Shown here: one piece after another, positions 7,391 to 9,639 of the stretch
Numbering within the stretch: the stretch's first letter is position 1
Layout of the letters: each line of letters opens with the position of its first letter
Origin: an uncultured bacterium
GTDB taxonomy: Bacteria; Bacillota_I; Bacilli_A; RFN20; CAG-826
Direction of reading: 5' to 3'
Assembly (NCBI GenBank): GCA_949290725.1
Contig: CASEST010000015.1
Span: forward strand, 1 to 9,639
DNA length: 9,639 bases
Translations under genes and position numbers: made by a program
The notes under the pieces: generated by a model
Told to the model about the DNA's origin: nothing
The model's database searches: none
Seen by the model: the letters and a program-made list of their open reading frames with translations, nothing else

Positions 7391-8782
7391 ATGGAATTTA
7401 AACGTTTAAAGAAAATCGGGATCACTCCAGTAACTTTTATTTGTGTAGCATTTTTATTAGTCATATTAATTGGTTCTTTATTATTATGGGCACCATTTTC
7501 TTTAAATGAAGGAATGAGTGTTTCTTATATCGATGCTTTATTCACTTCAACTTCAGCAACCTGTGTTACAGGTCTAGTTTCTTTACCTAATGGTTCAATA
7601 GCTGATACCTATAATTTATTTGGAAGATTTGTTATTGCAATCTTAATTCAAATTGGTGGACTAGGGGCGGCAACTTTAGCCATGTCATTTATTTTAATTA
7701 TTTCCAATAAATTAAGTATGAATCAACAATCATTAATTAAAGAAAGTTGGAACATCTCTTCTTTTAAAGGATTAAAAAAGATTTTTTATTTAAACTTTTT
7801 AATTACTTTTATTGCTGAATTTAGTGGGGCAATTCTATTATTTTTTGATTTATATTTTTTACATGGCGATGTTATTAACGGAGTTGATGATGCTTTCGGT
7901 CATGCCTTTTTCTTATCCGTCAGCGCCTTTAATAATGCTGGTTTTGATATTTTTGGAAATACTTCATTAATCGCTTTTTCTAATGATATCTTTTTAAATT
8001 TAATCATCTCTTTATTAATTATTTTTGGTGGATTAGGTTATTTAGTAATCATTGATGTTATATCAAGAAAATTTAACTTTAAAAAGTTAAATTTACATAG
8101 TAAAGTCGCTATTTCAATGACTTTATTTTTAATTATTAGTGGAACATTGACTTTATATTTAAGTGAAAATGCAGCTTATTTTATTAATCAAAGCGCTGAT
8201 CGAGGAATGAACTTATTAGAGTGTTATTTTTTATCAGTTTCAACTAGAACAGCAGGATTTACTACTTATAATTTAAATGATGCCCGCATTGCTTCAATCT
8301 TATCAATGAATGTATTAATGTTTATTGGAGCTTCCCCTGGAGGAACTGGTGGAGGTATTAAAACTACTACCACATTTGCATTATTTATGCGAATTAGAAG
8401 CGGATTTGATGGAAAAAGTCCTCATGCTTTTAAAAGAAGTATCTCTAAAGAAACAATTCAAAAAGCTTTTACTTTATTTTTCCTTTCTACGCTATTCTTA
8501 TTATTTTTCATCTTATTAATCTTTTCTTTTGAAGGCGGAAATATAAATGGAAACGGTACAAGCTATGATTCTTTAGATTATGTCTTTGATGCCTTTAGTG
8601 CTTTTGCTACCGTTGGTTTATCTACCGGTGTAACTCCATTTTTTAGTGTGGGTAGTAAAATATGTCTAATCGCTTTAATGTATATCGGTCGAATCGGGCC
8701 AATGTCAATTTCTTTATCTGTATTTAAAAATCGTCATAATAATAAATGGAATTATTTAGAAGATTCCTTACCAATCGGTTAA
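7391..8782 (+). CDS. ktrB: Ktr/Trk-type potassium uptake channel subunit KtrB
   Basis: Membrane-spanning channel subunit that takes up K+, usually Na+-coupled, gated by the cytoplasmic KtrA ring. The 463 residues contain four repeated membrane-pore-membrane units, each with its selectivity-filter glycine: G61 (CVTGL), G184 (NNAGF), G289 (RTAGF) and G409 (ATVGL). The glycine-rich intramembrane gating loop GASPGGTGGGIKTTT is at 313-327, and the conserved arginine following the fourth filter is R433 (YIGRIGPM). The C-terminus PIG matches the usual KtrB ending. The length and absence of extra N-terminal helices favour KtrB over the longer TrkH. The ATG at 7391 fits the family N-terminus, but no ribosome binding site precedes it; the nearest purine run, AGAAG at 7373-7377, is too far away. 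It is followed 13 bases later by ktrA. Confidence 0.93.
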   Translation: MEFKRLKKIGITPVTFICVAFLLVILIGSLLLWAPFSLNEGMSVSYIDALFTSTSATCVTGLVSLPNGSIADTYNLFGRFVIAILIQIGGLGAATLAMSFILIISNKLSMNQQSLIKESWNISSFKGLKKIFYLNFLITFIAEFSGAILLFFDLYFLHGDVINGVDDAFGHAFFLSVSAFNNAGFDIFGNTSLIAFSNDIFLNLIISLLIIFGGLGYLVIIDVISRKFNFKKLNLHSKVAISMTLFLIISGTLTLYLSENAAYFINQSADRGMNLLECYFLSVSTRTAGFTTYNLNDARIASILSMNVLMFIGASPGGTGGGIKTTTTFALFMRIRSGFDGKSPHAFKRSISKETIQKAFTLFFLSTLFLLFFILLIFSFEGGNINGNGTSYDSLDYVFDAFSAFATVGLSTGVTPFFSVGSKICLIALMYIGRIGPMSISLSVFKNRHNNKWNYLEDSLPIG

Positions 8783-8795
8783 AAAGGAGAAATAA

Positions 8796-9446
8796 ATGAG
8801 CGAAAAAAGTAGTATTGGAATTATCGGCTTAGGTCGATTTGGAATGTCTTTAGCAGTTGAACTTGCTTCTAAAGGGAAAAGCGTAATCTGTGTTGATAAA
8901 GAAGAAAAGAAAGTTAAAGAAGTTTTAAATTTTACTGACTATGCTTATGTTAGTGAAGATTTAAGTAAAGAAACTTTAGAAGAATTAGGTTTTAAAGAAT
9001 GCGATACAGTAGTTGTTTGTATTGGAGAAAAAATTGATGTTTCAATTTTAACAACTTTAAATGTTATCTCTTTAGGAGTTAATAAAGTAATCGCTAAAGC
9101 TGGAAGCGAAGAACAAGGTCGAGTTTTAGAGCGATTAGGTGCGGAAGTAATTTATCCAGATAAGGATAGTGCTGACCGCTTAGCTAAAAGAATCTTATCG
9201 CATAATATCTTAGATTTTATTTCGCTTAATGAAGATATTGAAATCGTTGAAATTACCATTCCTAAAAGATATGTTGGAGTTAAATTAGCTGATAGCGATA
9301 TTAGAAAAAAATATAATTTAAATATTGTTGCAATTGAAAGAGATGATAATATCGATATTAATATTTCTCCTTCCCATGTCTTTGAACTTAATGATGCGAT
9401 CGTAGTAGTTGGAAATACTAAAAATATTGCTGAATTTGAAAAATAA
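8796..9446 (+). CDS. ktrA: Ktr potassium uptake regulatory subunit KtrA (RCK domain protein)
   Basis: Cytoplasmic regulatory protein that assembles as an octameric ring on a KtrB dimer and opens or closes it in response to bound ATP/ADP. In Firmicutes, cyclic di-AMP also acts through the C-terminal domain. The 216 residues are normal. The N-terminal RCK/Rossmann domain (about 1-130) carries GLGRFG at 11-16 and the acidic D34 at the end of the second strand (ICVDKEE), which binds the nucleotide ribose. The C-terminal RCK_C domain covers about 135-216. A strong AAGGAG at 8784-8789 fixes the start. The gene follows ktrB by 13 bases, so both subunits should be made from one mRNA. Nucleotide and c-di-AMP sensing are inferred from the family and not visible residue by residue. 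Confidence 0.93.
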   Translation: MSEKSSIGIIGLGRFGMSLAVELASKGKSVICVDKEEKKVKEVLNFTDYAYVSEDLSKETLEELGFKECDTVVVCIGEKIDVSILTTLNVISLGVNKVIAKAGSEEQGRVLERLGAEVIYPDKDSADRLAKRILSHNILDFISLNEDIEIVEITIPKRYVGVKLADSDIRKKYNLNIVAIERDDNIDINISPSHVFELNDAIVVVGNTKNIAEFEK

Positions 9447-9463
9447 TTGATTAATAATTAAAT

Positions 9464-9507
9464 AAAAAGACTGTTAGAAATTTATTTTTCTAACAGTCCC
9501 TTTTTTT
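9464..9507 (+). terminator. Terminator between ktrA and convergent hpt
   Basis: GACTGTTAGAAA (9469-9480) pairs perfectly with TTTCTAACAGTC (9487-9498) around a 6-base TTTATT loop and is followed by a T7 run at 9501-9507. An A5 run precedes the stem on the other side, so the same hairpin can terminate hpt transcription coming from the - strand. The sequence from the ktrA stop to the hpt stop holds nothing else. Confidence 0.92.
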
Positions 9508-9511
9508 AATA

Positions 9512-9639
9512 TTAATGATTATTTTTAAGTAAGTTGTTCCAACTATCAATCTCTTTTTCATCAGGAATAAAGATATATGGGATGTTACGACATAATTCGT
9601 TATAGTCTAAACCATAGCCAACTAAAAATTGATTTTTAG
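9512..9639 (-). CDS. hpt: Hypoxanthine phosphoribosyltransferase, C-terminal fragment (cut by window edge)
   Basis: The - strand is open from the right edge to a TAA at 9512-9514 and encodes the last 41 residues of a protein. The segment VGYGLDYNELCRNIPYI is the well-conserved C-terminal block of bacterial hypoxanthine(-guanine) phosphoribosyltransferases, normally VGYGLDY followed by RNLPYI. Its backbone contacts the purine ring, and its Asp lies near the Mg-pyrophosphate site. The enzyme salvages hypoxanthine and guanine with PRPP to IMP and GMP in the cytoplasm. The PRPP loop and the rest of the protein lie beyond the window. The tail after this block (PDEKEIDSWNNLLKNNH) is a little longer than in many homologues. 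The gene converges on ktrA, sharing the terminator. The call rests on a short but highly diagnostic fragment. Confidence 0.85.
   Translation of the reverse strand, partial: KNQFLVGYGLDYNELCRNIPYIFIPDEKEIDSWNNLLKNNH

Noticed and set aside
8325..8519. Small Leu-rich + strand open frame within ktrB
   Set aside because: It overlaps the conserved gating loop and following helix of ktrB in another frame, and no independent evidence supports it.
9347..9360. 14-bp palindrome TAATATCGATATTA in ktrA
   Set aside because: It lies deep inside the coding sequence of the RCK_C domain, in a run of Asn/Ile/Asp codons that easily gives such symmetry. There is no promoter context.
1..9639. CRISPR array, insertion sequence, tRNA/rRNA, toxin-antitoxin or phage-defence genes
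   Set aside because: No regularly spaced repeats, transposase motifs, terminal repeats, tRNA-like folds or recognisable defence domains were seen. Nearly all the sequence is accounted for by housekeeping and metabolic genes.

Overview
The window comes from a very AT-rich, low-GC Gram-positive-type bacterium (Bacilli, Erysipelotrichia or Acholeplasma-like Mollicutes). Four observations point there: heavy use of A/T-ending codons, strong AGGAG-type ribosome binding sites, a class II (Firmicutes-type) GalT, and a KtrAB-type potassium transporter. Every stop codon seen is TAA or TAG. Every tryptophan is TGG, and no conserved domain is broken by an in-frame TGA. The standard bacterial code therefore fits, which argues against a Mycoplasma/Spiroplasma-type genome that reads TGA as Trp. 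A genus cannot be named from this.

Layout. (1) Positions 1-3350, + strand: the bulk of a large cell-surface subtilisin-like (S8) protease. Its N-terminus (signal peptide and propeptide) lies before the window. It has a complete Asp/His/Ser triad, an inserted PA domain, a long ectodomain and a C-terminal membrane anchor. (2) Positions 3351-3537: an intergenic region with a weak hairpin, an extended -10 promoter and two copies of a TTAACGTTTAA operator-like element. (3) Positions 3538-7291: a tightly spaced galM-galT-galK operon. (4) Positions 7304-7359: a strong bidirectional terminator that runs into the promoter of the next unit. (5) Positions 7391-9446: a ktrB-ktrA operon encoding a K+ uptake channel and its regulatory RCK subunit. 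(6) Positions 9464-9507: a terminator between converging genes, followed on the - strand by the last 41 codons of hypoxanthine phosphoribosyltransferase (hpt, 9512-9639).

How the genes work together. GalM converts beta-galactose to the alpha-anomer, GalK phosphorylates it to galactose-1-phosphate, and GalT exchanges it with UDP-glucose to give UDP-galactose and glucose-1-phosphate. The UDP-galactose 4-epimerase (galE), the sugar transporter and the regulator that would bind the operators are not in this window. KtrB and KtrA form a self-contained ion-transport unit. The protease is probably unrelated to either operon.

No mobile element, CRISPR array, tRNA or rRNA was recognised, and nothing here amounts to a clearly new system. 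The items most worth a second look are the paired operator elements around the gal promoter, the apparently leaderless ktrB start with an operator-like palindrome just inside the gene, the non-canonical substrate motif of GalK, and the large unassigned ectodomain of the protease.
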